Positions 12,216-27,200 of a stretch of 64,000 nt of DNA are shown in pieces. The notes below the pieces were generated by a model, which was given only the letters and a program-made list of their open reading frames with translations, made no database searches and had not been told where the DNA came from. Origin of the DNA: Pithys albifrons albifrons (taxonomy: Eukaryota > Chordata > Aves > Passeriformes > Thamnophilidae); contig NC_092463.1 in the NCBI RefSeq assembly GCF_047495875.1, forward strand, positions 14,621,724-14,685,723, written 5' to 3'. The first letter of the stretch is position 1. Every line of letters starts with the position of its first letter. The position numbers and the translations under genes were made by a program.

Positions 12216-15200
12216 CTGCAATTCAAACAAAACAGAAAGACAGACTTTTTATTAAATAAAATAATAAAAACGGATCATAAGAAAATACTTTTAAGCCTTT
12301 AAGAGAATGGATCAACTCCAATCATTCACTGAGCTTTGAGTGGGGGATGGGGAACACTATATGGACACATCTATGACTATTTCTGGGCACTGATCTTCTC
12401 CTAAAAAACATGTACAGTTCAGCTTCTCCAAGAGTAGCACTACATGGAGTTGAGCCATTTCTTTAGCTCACCTTCACCAAAAGAATTATCAGTCCTCTTT
12501 AAAACCTAAAACCCTCCTTCCTTCCTTGCCATGTGCCAACTCCTAGTTCTATTATGCCTTCCAGTATTAAGCCATTTTTGGTGTTCTTTGGACCTTTTGC
12601 TGAGCTGATCCAACTTGTAACTTGGTATGGTGCTTTAACCCCAGACAGTAGCTACCTACCATGCAGAGTTCACTCACTCACTCTCCTTCAACTCCCTCCC
12701 AGTGGGACAGGGAGGAAAACTGGAAGAAGGAAAAAACCCACGGACTGAAATAGGAGCAGCTTAATAATTCAAATAAATTAAAATAATATAATAATAGTAA
12801 AAATAAAAAGAGTATTACCACATAGACAGAAATAAAAAAATCCCCTACCCATAAATGATACACAACACAGCTGCTCACCACCTAGTGACCAATGCCCAGC
12901 TCATACCCCAGCAACTATCAGACCTCCCAGCCAACTCCCTCAGTTTATATACTGGGCGTATGGAATATCCCTTTAGCCAGTTCAGATCAGCTGTCCTGAC
13001 TGCATTCCCTCCCAGCTTCTTCCATACTTCCTCACTGGCAGAGCACAGAAAACTGGAAAGTCCTTGGCTTAGGGTAAGCAATGCTCAGACACTACTAAAA
13101 CATCAGTGGGTTATCAACATTATTCTCATACTGAATCCAAAACACACTCTGTACCAGCTACTAGGAAGAAAATTAACTCTATCTCAGTTGTAACCAGGAC
13201 ACTTAGCAAAGAATTTTTTTTGGTCTGGTATTTTCATAGTTTAGTGAGGTGTGGCATCTTTGAGCATTCCGAGTTGAGCTTATACAAGGGGAGATGGAAG
13301 CAGGTGAAAAAAAAGGAAGATTTTTGTTTGGCAATGTCAAGCTCTTAAATCAGCTCAGCTATCAGTGCAACTTTAGCTACAGATTCAAGCTATTACTTGA
13401 CAATACTTTATTAACAAAGGTAATGAATAATGACATCTAAGTAAGATTCCTAGTAAACCTGGCAGGCAGATTGTTCAAAGAGACCATACCTAAAAGCAAT
13501 CACAAAAACCTGCCTGCACTTTGATTCTTTCCTGCCCACTAGCAGGGAAAAGGAAGAAAACAAAACACCACAGCTCATTTCTGTGAATTACATTCAACTG
13601 CAGTCACTTTGACAAAAAATATTACACATAATAAAAATTCCTACCTTTTTACAAATACAGTAACAATGAAATGTTTTTCATCTCCTAGTCATGTTTTTTG
13701 GTTTTTTATTAAACACTTTTTTAAATCCTAAATTCCTCCTTGAAGACAGCATGCCTAACTACTTCAGTTCTTGCTTGTAAAACTATATGTAATTCCACAG
13801 TTCCTGTCAAATGTACAGGCAAATGAGAAAGGTAAAACTGAGCTTCATGGAAGTCCTTAACAAGGAAGCTGTTTGCTTAAGACAACAGCCTTTGAGCAAT
13901 ATAACTCACTGATCATTCAAACTCAATGAGTAAACTTGGGGAAAGGAAGGAGGCACAAAACAGTGGAAACCAAACCAAATTCTACAAAAGAAAATCAGCA
14001 GTAATCTGTATAGTTTTGGGCTCTATCCTTCATGAAAGCTCTGAGAAAAATGGAAAACAAAATGTTTTCCAGACTTTTAACAACAACAACAAAAAAGAAT
14101 TCATCTAGTTTATATGAAGTAAAAAAAAAAAAGAAAAAAGAAAATAGATGCAAGGTGCAAAAGATTGCTGCATAAAATGAGAGCTATTGTCATGGCCACA
14201 GTAGCAAGGACAACTAAGCTTAAAGAAAATTCGCATTAGGAACCACAAATATCTAAAGAAAATACTCTGCCTTATCAAATCCTCTGTAGTGGTACAGACA
14301 GTTAAGTATTACAAGTGGTGTTGACCAGAGATGTTTCAGAATTTTAATCATAGCGGTTTTAAGTAAAATATTGGTATGTATCAAGATTAACACCAATATA
14401 AATTTATCAGACTGGTATATAGATGTCCCATCTCATCTTGTCTTCTAATTCCACATGCACCAGTTTAGAAACACACATATAGGTCTTAAGACTAAGAAAC
14501 AAAACTGTGCTTGAGTCAAAAAATCAAAGTTTCTATAAAATGAAAGGTTCCTATGGTAAAACCTGAGTCCCAAACTTCCCACTTAATTGCCTTCTTTAAT
14601 GGAAAGGAGAAAAGTGAGAGAATCTCGATGTGAAAACACAGCTACCAGATGAAATAGGTATGATTTAGGTGTTAATAGTGACTTTTAAGTTAAAGGTCAG
14701 AATACATGAAAACAGAGCCACACACAGATTTTAGACTCTAGGCAAACAGCAGGTAAGTGAAAAAACAGGCATGTTGGAGGTTAGCACTGCATCGTCTGCA
14801 TATACTGAATTTACACCTGAGAAAGGGTGAGCACATACCAGTCTATAGCTAATGGCTGAAGAGTTATAGCAATTGTAGTCTGTGCAAGCTCTTAAACTAA
14901 GACTTGTAGTAATCATCGTTAAGCAACACAGTTAACATCTTTGGCCCTCAAAAATGCACATGAGGTCAGTACATTGCTTAGTCACTACAAGCTGTCCTTT
15001 CTCAAAAAAAACCCCAAATCTAATGTCTGCACAAACTTGTGCATAATCTTACACATACATTTTGCTATATGTATAATCCTTTAAGAAACAAAGGTCTGTA
15101 AATATGGAGTGGTGGGAGATGTGGTGGAGAGTTCTCAAGTGGTGTCAGGAAGATGTTCTCAGACTAGTCTCCACACAGATGAAGCATAATTATCATTTCT

Positions 15201-18200
15201 GGATAGACACAGTGTGACACAGCAGGACAGTCTTATTACAGGACTGACATTTCTTTCATACTGGCAACTTCATGCCAAATATAATCAATTGCCACAGTTA
15301 ACCTCAAAAGAGATGAAGTAGGAATCAGAGGGCCACTGACCTAACACAGCTGACCAAAGCAGATAAATTTAGGACTGCCATTATTCAAAATTCTTCCACT
15401 GACCATAATAACCCTTTTCTCTTGCAAAACATGCTTCAGTTATATTTCAGTTGTCTTTGTTCATATCAAATAACCAAGTCATTATTGCTAGATGGCTCTC
15501 TAGGAGATCTCTTTCCTTCAACTGCCCCTTAGAAGGCTTCTACAATCATCAAACTGAAAAAGGAAACAAGAGAATGGAGCCCATACAATTGCTATTTACA
15601 TATGGAAGGAATATGAAAAAACCTATTTCCAGTATTGGAAGCTGAAAGAGTACACTCAGCATCCAGCTGCACACATCAAATGGGAACTTCAGCCAGGCTG
15701 CAGCATTTCAAGAGAGTTAAGCATCCCTGTTCTCTATCAGTTTGGGCAGTTTGAATATGGTGCCAAAGAAGAGCTCCTTTTCTTTTAGGAAGATGAAATA
15801 AGGAAGAGTAATTAGTTTTCTGACAAGCTCTTTCCCAACTCAGCCTGGGAACTACATAACTGAAAATAATTTGCATTGTAACACTTCTCAAACAAGAATT
15901 CTTCAGGACTCTGAAAGCTGTTGAAGAAATTGCAAGGAGAGCAAATAGTTTTGGTTAGTTGGCATGTTCTCTTTTCTCAGCAGTTCTTTTTCTACAAAAA
16001 ATTCAGAAATATGACTCAGAAAAAAAGAACAGAGAGACTGAAACAAGGTAAACATGGATGTAAATTCTAAGAAATACATGACTGTGGGATGGGGATGAGA
16101 GAAAAAAGTCTGTAAATTTATGGGATGGGGCTTGGCTCTGTTCTTCCAAGACCTCTCTTTCCTGCAATAAATGAAGCAAATGCATATCATATCATACCCA
16201 AAAACATTAGAACACAAGAATGTACTATTTGATAACTTTATGCCTGTGCATTTCTTACATATAACATCAAATCTATGAATGTTCTTTCAAAAATTTGAAT
16301 GTAAAATTATTCCAGGCAAAACTGCAACTGGTTTACTTCTATTTGGAAAAATTGCTTTACTGAAGACATTCCAAAACACAATTGTACACACACATATAAA
16401 TCAGCAGTCCCTTGCAGAACGTGTCCAAAACTAGTCCTTCTCTTCACCACAGAGCAATTTACAAGAGGAAAAAAGTTTAATTCAAATATATTAATTGCAG
16501 TCTTAAAAAAGGTTCGTTCCCTGTAAAATTCTGAGACGCTGCAGTACAATTTTTCTTTCTGTAGAAAAATTTCACTTGCAAATTACATATCTGAGTTCGA
16601 ATTGCAATACCTGTTCAGCAAACTGCAATACATCTTCAGGTCAGAGAAAAACAACAAAAAAAGCAGATATCACTTTTGTACTTAAATTACATAGTTCTAT
16701 ATGTAAAGTTATTATACAAAACCTTACCCACAGAAAATTTTCCTCAGAAGGTGTTTTGCTTTAGTTTAAGACTTTTTATTAGCAGCAAATACAAAAAAGT
16801 CTAATGAAATGTAACAACAAACTTCTATTATTTACATTTTAAATGTGTTTATGTGCTAGAAATGGTCTGAAGATATTGAACAGAAATAAGATTAAATTAT
16901 TAAAGTAGACTAAGTATAAAACTGTGTTCCAACTGCAAGAGTAACCAAAGACCCTGGTTAATGCTTAACATGGTAGATACTATCCAGCAATACACACAGG
17001 TAGAATTCCTACCCCTAGTAGTACTGATTACTTCGAAAGTACATTAAAAATACAGTACTTCTCTTGTCATATCTCTTTAGTATTTCTCTTTATACTGTTT
17101 CAATCAATAAACTCCAAAATTGTCTTAAAAAATTCACAACAGAAAATGAAAAAGGCTATTCTAAAAATAATTCTATATTGCCATCATCCAATCTTGATTA
17201 ACTCTGAATGTTAAAAAAAAAACCCAAACCTACCGGGGTAGATGTTTTATTTCTATTTAATCCCAGGTTCTGGCTTTGAACATAAGATTATTCACAATTC
17301 TCACAAAACTCTTGTTTTTCAGCATTTACATGATTTTCAATGAAGGTGCCTAGACTATCTGCCAATTCCAGCAAAATAGTTAAAAATAACCATATTAGTC
17401 CTATTAGTCCTGATAACATGCTAATGTGAATAAAAAACAATTTAAGAATTCCACCAAATTTCTTGCAACTTATTTTGGAAGTATAACACTTGTTTCTCAA
17501 AACCTTTCTGAAATTGTGTTTCTTTTAAAGAAGAGTCACTTGACAGCTCTAGAAACACTGATGGCTGCCATGACTGGAAGAGAAGGCCTTTAATGACCTC
17601 ATCAAACGCAGCCACTCTGACAACAACCAAGGGGAGCTGAGGGCAGAAGAATTTCCAGATGACCATCCTTTCTCAAAGCCCTTCTATCTTTCTCCTCCAC
17701 CAAGTCTGTGGGCTCTCCAGTTCCAGCAGCAGCAGATCTAATTACTGGCAGAGTCCCTGTAGCCACTGAGCACCCTGGTGAACTCCAAGTGCTGCACACC
17801 TGATCAGGGGACAACTAATCTTTTTGACTGGATTAGACAAACTGCATAGTCAGATTTGACTTAATGCTGATAAAATGAACAGCAAGGGGCTGCATGGCTG
17901 GTTTTGCCACTGTTTTATGTTCAAGTAATCATGAGATGATGTTTGAATATCTGAAGAGTAATTGCTGTCTCACTATATTTATCCCTCTTAGAAACCAATA
18001 AAATAGAATTTCAAGAACTTTTAAAATGTTCTTATATGACTGAACTTTAAATTCTACAACTAAGAAGTATCAAAAAAATATACATTTTAGTAACTTCAGG
18101 ACTAATCATATAATGGAGAAACAAGTACATGGTAACATAAAATTAGTAAGTTTTAAGTACTTCTATAATAAGGAGCTATTTTCAAATTATCAAAAGCATC

Positions 18201-21200
18201 AAAATCAGAAGATTATGAAACAGTTGCCCTTTCCTTTAAGACAAGTTTATGAATCATGTAATAGGTGGTAAAGATTTTAATTCCAGATTTGGAGAGAACC
18301 AAATGAGTAAATACATGCATCACATTTCACCTGAAATCATTTGATCAAGTCCCTCAACCTGGTATTCATGAAGGTGAGTAGTATAAACAGGTAAAATCAG
18401 AACCATTCCACCTGTAACTCTATTGAATCGGCAAGAGGAGGCTTTTTAAATTTAATTTTATGCTGAAAATATACACAGCCTCCCAAATACCTTTACTTAG
18501 TCTGGAAAATCTCAGCATTTACAAAAAGCTAATGCTACCACTCAGACTGTGATTCTTCAAGTTCAGTTTCATCTCTGAGAATTTCAATCTACAATCTCAG
18601 GAAAAAAAGTAGAATAATATAGAGAATGAAAGTAAGTTCTGCACATGTATATTAAAACACAACCAGAAAATAGGCAGATGGATTAATATTTTGTTAAAAA
18701 GTCTTAAATAATATGTAAAATGCTAAAACTATAAATATCAGCATCATATAAAATAATTGCATTGCTTTGAAAAAAATATAATCTAAATAACACTTTTTCA
18801 GCCACTGACAGACTAGGGAATTCACAATAGATTGAAGTCAACAATTCAAAAGGCATTCAATTAAGAGAAATAGTCACTAGTTTTAATGTTTAGAATTCTG
18901 TAATATGAACAGCTGAAAACAAACAAAGCAGAGTCATCTCCTGGAATAACACGAGCTTTATTCCTTATACTTAGTACCATACAATTTGAGCAAATATACT
19001 GAGGTAAATCCATAACTTACCAATGTTACTACTGTGTTTGAAAGGTTACAGTTTCCCATCCTGCAATACTTCTTCATCAAACCCTTTTTAAGCAAGCAGA
19101 TTTGTTTCGGGGTAGATTTCAGTGTTACTGCTGTATTTTTTAGACTATTTGACCACAGACAATATCTGGTATTTTACTTCAAAGAAGGAATCAAACTCTA
19201 GGAAAAATACCTTTGCAATTACTTGAATTCAGTTCGCATCTACATGAAGGAATTAGAAAATTAGATCCAGAAATCAGTTGAACTGGACATCTACCACCAG
19301 CTACCCTCTACATATCTATTGAAGAATTCTGATCTTGGATTTTCAATCCTACTTTATCTGTCCATGAATTTTTCCAGACAACACTAAAACTATGCCAAAT
19401 TATGCTGAAATAATAGCTTCAGCATTTTCTATCCTTAGAGTTGATCTTTCCTCACTTTAAACATGCTTGCTTTTGGAAGCTGCTGCTGCTAGCCCTTGGC
19501 TTTAACATGCTGTGAACAGGAATCCTGAGTCAGCATTTTCTAACAGTGAACTGGATAAGATGGAAGGACAAAAATGAGAATAAAGCAGAGAATGAGCAAT
19601 GGCAAAAGAACATGGTTCAGTCACCAATTTTTATCTCCTAGCAATTCTACCAGCTTTAGGCAGAACGTAACTGGAGCACAATCCTTTCTTACATAGAAAG
19701 TTTAAATATTTCAATGTTATTTGAGTTAATCTAAAAAGAAATTATGAAATATCAAAAGCACTTGAACTGCTGAAGGTAAATGGTTCTACTGGATATTTTG
19801 TGGCCATTGGCTGGGTTTTGGTGGGCTGACATTGGCTACAGAGGTAGCCTCTCACTGGGAAGAGCCCAGCTGCTGCTCTGTGTTCAGCACAGCCCTTTCC
19901 AGCCGGCCCCAAAACCAACCCACTGTAGGCCAACGCTAAGCCAGATTTGCTTGTGGTACCTGTATGAAAACATTTAAGAAAGGAAAGAAACACTAGACAG
20001 GCAGACAGGGAGTAGCTGTGCAGAGAGGAGAGTGAGAAACAGCTGATGGAAAACCAAAGTCAGAGGAGGAGATGCTACTTCACCGCACTAGAGCAGATAT
20101 TGCCTGTAGTTCACAAAGGACCAAGGATGGAGCAGATATCCCCTGCAACTCACAGGACAGCCCACACTGGAGAAAATGAATACATCCTCAAGAAACTGGG
20201 CCACAGGACTGCAGCAGAAAAGAGACAGCTTACACTGGAGCAGGGGGAAAATGTAAGGAGAGCGAAAACGCCATTTACCAATTACAGCAGTTCCCCTCCT
20301 TGCCCCCGACATGGAATAGGGAGTGGTAGAGGGGTTTAGAGTGAGGTAGTTGAGCTTGGGGTAAAGAAAAGGTGGTGTTTCAATGTTTGGCTTTGTCACT
20401 ATCCAATTTATATTAATTTGCAATATATTACATTTATTTTCCCCAAGCTGAGTCTGTTGTGCCCACAAAATAAACAGTAATAAATTTCCCTATCTTTGTT
20501 CAACTCATGAGTTTTCTCCTCCTATTTTCTCCTTTCTGTCCTACGGAGGAGGGGAGTGAGTGGCTGTGCAGGAATCTGGCCCTTAGCCAAGGTATCCTGC
20601 CACATCAGTACACGTGACTGTCAGAACAATCTTACTAGAAGCAGCAGCTTTCTTTTTTTCTGGACATCCTGTATCTTCCATTTCTGCCTCGGTGCTCTCA
20701 CTGGCTGCAGCTGCTGCCTTTCTTCTTTTCTGAAGAAAAAAAAGCGTAAAAGCATAAAAAAAAGGCAATTGAACTCAAGAGCAGGAAAGACCACACAAAG
20801 TAGAAAATATTCTTATGCTCACAAGATATTCCCCAATTTTAAACCTTATTTCTCCACATCATATAAAATGTCTCCAGTCAGAGAAAATTATTTGTATATT
20901 AACACAAGAATACTAGTACTAAGCAATATACTATTTAAAAGGACAGTTACCCTATCTGCAGATCAACTTAGGAGTTGAAATTTTAATGTATGACAAAATT
21001 TTGATCATAAAACCTCAAGTTATTTTTTTTTTAATTTACATTGAATAACTGTTACAAAGGAGCAAACTGAAAAATCTGAAAAAACACATGAAAATATTTT
21101 ACTTTAAGTTCATATTAACTGATTTTTTTAAAAAGCAATTACACCTCATTAAATTCAAGTTTATCTGAATCTAGCTTCTTAAGGCTTTCTTAGCATAGCT

Positions 21201-24200
21201 TAAAAGTACCTAATACCCACTGACAGTAAATTTTTTTCCCTAAAAGCAACTGCACATTCTGTTCCAAAGAGAGGTACTTGGGAAATCTGAACCCTATTCA
21301 AGGCACATTATCTTAAAAACCTCGAAATGGATAGAACTCTTATTATCTGTAAATTACAATTAATCTTCGTATTGCAAAGTATTCTTAAAGTGGTTATGGA
21401 AAATGATTGTTTTAAAGCCATGATTCTTGCAAAACATGAGGTGACCTGCATCAGACACAGATGAAAAGTGATGAACCTGGAAGAGTTTACCTTGTCCTTT
21501 TTTAATTTTTTTTTAATTGTGTGAGACCAGAGCTTTACTCATACAGCTTTAAAAGTGGCTACAACTTCACACAGCTCACGAGAGAAGGGGAGAGTGCATT
21601 ACATCTTTCCTTTCCAAAGTGTTGCTTCATGATTACCATCTAAACCCTGCTGGGCTGAACAGATTGGTTCGATAATTACATACAATAACTGCAGTGGGCA
21701 GGTAACCCTCAGCTGGCACAGGGCAGCTCCCCTGTGAGAACTTCCATATGCAAACTGCACTGATGGAGTGCATTAGGTACATCTTTCCTGCCGGTGCACA
21801 GGCCTGATTACCGCCAGCCAAGACTCCAAGGTTAGCATGTCAGCAGATTTGTGATGCATTAGGCAGGAATAAACACAGACACTTTTGTTCATTCTGACCA
21901 AAATTAAGGAGGGCTATTTCAGCACTGCACTGCTTTCATATGAGAGATAATGCATTCCTCCCAATTGTACAAGGAAACATTTTAAATGCTCATCAGAAAA
22001 ACAGATATTCAATATGTGCTACACAAAAGCAAAATACATTTATCTTGTTTCCAAGCTTATTTAATAAAAAGTGGTTTCTTAATCTTGATGCAGGTGAATT
22101 ACACAGCAGTGGAAATCCGGCAGCATTTATCTGACAAAAAGCAGCACTGCATATCTGAACCATTAGAAGCAACGAAAAATCACAAAGACCCGTATTTTTC
22201 TGGGTTACTTTACTCCCAATGGCAACTCTCCACCACTGAACAGTAAGACATGGCCCTCGCACTAAATAATTTAGTCAGGAGCTTGAAATACTTCGTCCAA
22301 CTCCCAGTACTGCTACCTTCATGTTTTGCTACAACTCTTATAGAATACCACACATAAACCAACATGTGTTTACTGTACAGAAAAAAAAAGAAAAAAAACC
22401 TCGAGCAGAACTGTGGACTGTTTCATTTACTTACACATCTGGGAAATCTTAAGTCATGATATTGAAAACAAAATGCTAACTTTTAATATAGCAGACATCT
22501 GTGGGTTTTACCCAGATAACAATATTGAGATTCCAGAACAACCATCCTTATATGCAACATATCATGCCCATCATGGCTCAATTAGCTATACAAGCTGAGA
22601 GAATCCTACATTCTAAGAATGTATTTACACAGAAGCTAGAAATATTGTCTTCTAGCTGTGAAACAGCACAACTTCAGAACACCAAGAAATGCTGTTTTAA
22701 GAAAATATTACTTAAGATTGCACCAAAAGAAATGAAGAGTATGTCTTAAGACATGTTGTGATTAAAAATCAGTAGAGCCAAAACACCACAGATATTCTGT
22801 ATTAGAGGTCACAGTCTTCTCAAAGGTGGATGCCAGACTGCATTTTTCTTTTCCAAAGTAGACATTAAGCATGCCAAAAGAAATTCGGCATGTGCTAGAC
22901 GGTACTGGCTTTCAGAAGCAAGATGCTACTGATTGATGGTAAATTATGGAAAGAAGTTTCTAACAAAGTTTTGAATTTGGAGCTTATCTTTAAAACATTA
23001 ATTCATCAGGTTGAGCTACCCATCACAGCTGAAAATATATATAATTTTAATTAACATTTTACGTTCTTCCTTTCTTCCTCCATGTTTTTAAGTGCCCAGC
23101 TGTTCTCAAGTTGCACAAACCGTCCTCCTGTTCTCTTAGACTCTCATTAATGTCTTATACTCCTCTGGAAGAAAAACCTAGTAGCATGAGTTCCCAAACA
23201 TATATTCTGGAAAGGCAGACATCCTGCTCAAGACCATCGTTTCATTCATTCTCGATGAAAAGTGAAAAATTCGGCCCAAAAAGGACTGACACAATTTTTC
23301 TTCTACCTGAGCCTACAACACAGCTGTTACAAGGCCTACAAAATGCAGCACAGAAAGAAGAGTCATCTGTTCCAGTGTTTGGTCAAAAGCAAGAAGGTAT
23401 GTCAACATCATATCCATCAATCTTATTTTTCTGGACACTCCAGCAGTAGCTGGCATGAAGTAGCATGAAGTTCACTGAAACAGCAAGCAGAGAGCTGAAA
23501 ACACTTACTCAAACAGGCCAGTAACAATCATTGTTTTATCAAGTGCTTGAACATATTTGTGACAACTGAGCAAGATGACTGTGCATATGGTTCCTCAAAG
23601 CACAAAAAAACTTCAAAAAAACCCCCCAAACCAATGTAAAAACTAGCTCCTACTTGATGCCAGTAGGTAGGAACCTATAGAAAAGTATTACCCCACCCTT
23701 TGGGAATGATCTTGACTGATATTGGCTAAAGAAATATGATTTTTGAAGTTTTATTCCACTGAAAATGTGCACCAGACATCTCTGCTGGACAAGGACATTA
23801 AAGGTCACAGATCTGGGCTCTGCAGCAGGCCAACCTACCCAGCAAAGAAACCAGCAATCATTAAAAACAAATTATTTTTTTCCCCAGAATACTGATCTCA
23901 AGCCATGTCAAACCACAGCAGAACAGATGAACTTATACTAATGAACTCTCCTTTTGGACAGACCTTTACAGTCACTTCAGCAGAAAATATTAGTATAGAG
24001 ATTTTAGTCAAAACACTATTTACAGGGCAAAAAGAAGTAAGAAAAGCTGGACATACATCCTCGGAAGACCTTGGAATCCAACAGCTTTTTTTCTTTCTTA
24101 TCTTTAACACACTACTGATCAAATCAGTACACAGGCAACATTCTTGTACTATTAACCTGTATTATAATTCTCAGCTCCCTGGTTCATGTTAAAGGAATGA

Positions 24201-27200
24201 ATAAACTACCCATCTGCTATTAAAAAATGTAAATAAAGAACTAGTAAATAGAGTTTGAAGTACAAAATAATATTTATTGTCCCATTATCTGACCAGATTA
24301 TTGTTAGAAGCCATTGTAACATATAGTTTCCCTAAAGCTTAAAACGCTCTTAATGCTGTATTCAAATAGGAATTCAAATTCAGAGTGTAAGGCTTCTTAA
24401 ATACAAAGACTAAAATACCCCTAGCCTATCAACATAGTTAAGACTCAAAAATAACATATTAGAGCATGGTAAATTCAATATGTGAATTCCAAAATCAAAT
24501 ACTTGGCATAAAAAGGTACACCTAAAACTAAGCTTTGAACTAGCCATGGAAAGGAAAAAAAAACTAGACTAACTTCATCTTACATGTATTTTGACCTGTC
24601 TGAAGTTTTACCAGTTTAAAGAAATAACTAAATTAACCAAATGTTCATATGTTCAAATGTCATTATATTTAGGTGTACAAACATTGTTATCCAAAGCACT
24701 ATCTATAATGAAAGTACACCTACAAACATCATTCTGTATTAAATTTTAATAACAATTAGTGAAGTTGAATTAGAGAAATAATGTGTATGATTAGGACTTT
24801 AAAAAATAATTATTTAAATATTTCCTACTGGATGAAGCTGTGGGACCTACTTCCAACACCACTCTAACTCTTACTTAGCTCAACAAAACTCAGTAAAAGC
24901 TGATAAGAATTTTTAGAGTCAAACCTTTTGTACGGTATTTGTCTGAAAGTCTCCATTCTCTGTCAAGCCGAAGTCCAGTACTCCATCATCTTTTTGCCCA
25001 ATGGCCTTGAGACCTTGCAGAAGTATTTCTCGGAAATGCTGATAAACAGGTTTCTCTTCATAGCTCAGTAGCTTCACCTTTTCCATATATTTGGCTATTT
25101 CATCTAAAGAAATGGCACCTCCAATTATTTCTATTTGAAAACGTTTTAGCAATTCACTTTTACCACAAAATAGACAGAAATTAAGCATGTAGTACTTACA
25201 CTATTTTTGAAGTGGATATTCATAAACTCATAATAATTATGACTTTACTACAACATGTTTTAGAAAAACATTATACCAAGGTTCTTTACCCAGTGATGAC
25301 AGCATCACTGGTTTTTACACATTCACAGCAAAGAAGAGTCAGTCATACAAAAGTATAACAGACCAATCTTCACCAATGAATGCTTGTTTACATCTTATTT
25401 TCTATATCTATATGTAAAAATGTGGAAAAGGAAGTGAGATGTTATCTCAGAACTTCATCAGTTCAAGACTGAAACACTTATTAAATAATATGTGAAACAT
25501 TAGACCACTTTAAAAACGGACAAGTCACACTTGACAGAGAAAACTCCTCCGATCAAGAATAGCTGGAAATAAGAACAATCTATACTTCAAGTTTGCACTA
25601 TTTAATTTTCATATCTAAAATTCAGTTGTGAAAAATCAATTTACACATTCTGTGTTTACAATTAATACTCTCTTTAGTCAGAAGCAACACGGTGTCTGCA
25701 GTTCATACTGCAGCCAAAAGCAAGAGTCTAAACTTCTTTTAAGCAACAATCTAATTCATGTCTCTGTTGTTCCTGATTGAAAGGAAGAAGAAAAACAGGT
25801 ACAAACTTCAGTAAACAAGTATTTAAAAATAGCTCCTCTTACCTGGTTTATTTTTCCCAGGAAAGCATTTGTCCATTAAAATAGAAATGTTATCTCTGCA
25901 TCTGAAAAACAAAATTATTCAAAACTACTGTTTCTTTTGAATTTTTAATCTTGTCCTGTTCTGATAAACTTTCTAAGTACCAAGCTGGGCCACTGTTAGA
26001 GACAGGAAACATTATTACATAAACCTTTGATATTTTTAGGTGTGCACTGCATTTAGGAACCTGACAAATATAGCAAGTTTTTGTTCAAAACTTTTTGATT
26101 CTTATTAAAAATAAGCAAGTAGAAGACTGGAAAAAAAACTGGTCTATTTTAAAACTTCACAAACCAATGCTAAGGAAGCCAGATAACAAATACTTGTTAA
26201 AGAGACAGCAACTGCTGTACTGGGACAGCTCCCTTCAAAGATGAAGCAATGTTAACACGGAGGCTGAGGAACAAAATGAAAAATAATTTAAAAATCCTGC
26301 AATAGTAGCACTCTAGCTGGAATGATGCTGAAAGACATTTAAGATTCCCCTTTAGCTTTCACCTCTGCTGCTGACTTCAGAGAACGGTATTATAAAGGCT
26401 ACTCATGCTCCACACTTGTAAAGCAGGACTAATGGTTCCCTGCATTCTGGTAAGAGCGATTTTTGGCTTACTATGGCAGTATTCTAAAGTGACAATACTG
26501 TGGTGGAAAAATAAGTATCTCACACATGCAAAAGAAGGCAGTAGAACAGTACAAGTGAAGTGGAATTACAAGTCAAGGATACACAAGAAATGATGAAGAG
26601 AAACTGGAGGGCATACAAAACAGCCTACTCACCAAAAGGGAACATACTTAAAGTACAAAGCATTTCTACAGCGAGACATTTTCACTTTGAAAAGTGAAAG
26701 AAAATAAGTTTTCTCACCTTATTTTTGAGTCTCTGACAAAATTTGGATCTTTCAAGTTATCTTCCCAGGGTAGATGGCCACTAAGCCAATGAATCATGCA
26801 GTAACCCAAGATCTCCAGATCACCACGTCTCGATGGTGCTAAATACACAGACACACATAAAAAAGCCAACCATAACATCAGCTAACAAACCCCACACAGT
26901 TTAACAACAGTAAAAATGCTAAGACAATAGAAAGTCAATGATAACAATGTAATACTACTGTATCTGTTACTTATTTCTTTATTTTAGCATAAAACCTTTG
27001 AAGAAAAACATTATCCCTACATTTGGAAGGATAACTTCATTTTCAAGTCCTTTATCAATCTCTTTATTCTATTCAGAAACATGACATGCTGCACTTATCC
27101 CAATTTTGGAAGCTTTTTAAGTATTCAGATTGTGGAAAAAATAGAACAAAGTAGTGAAGTGATTGACTTTCTGTTCAAAACAGTTTTTACTTCCCTTCTT

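Noticed and set aside
20088..20468. 126-codon minus-strand frame and 97-codon plus-strand frame
   Set aside because: Both lie inside the ERV-type LTR, which is non-coding.
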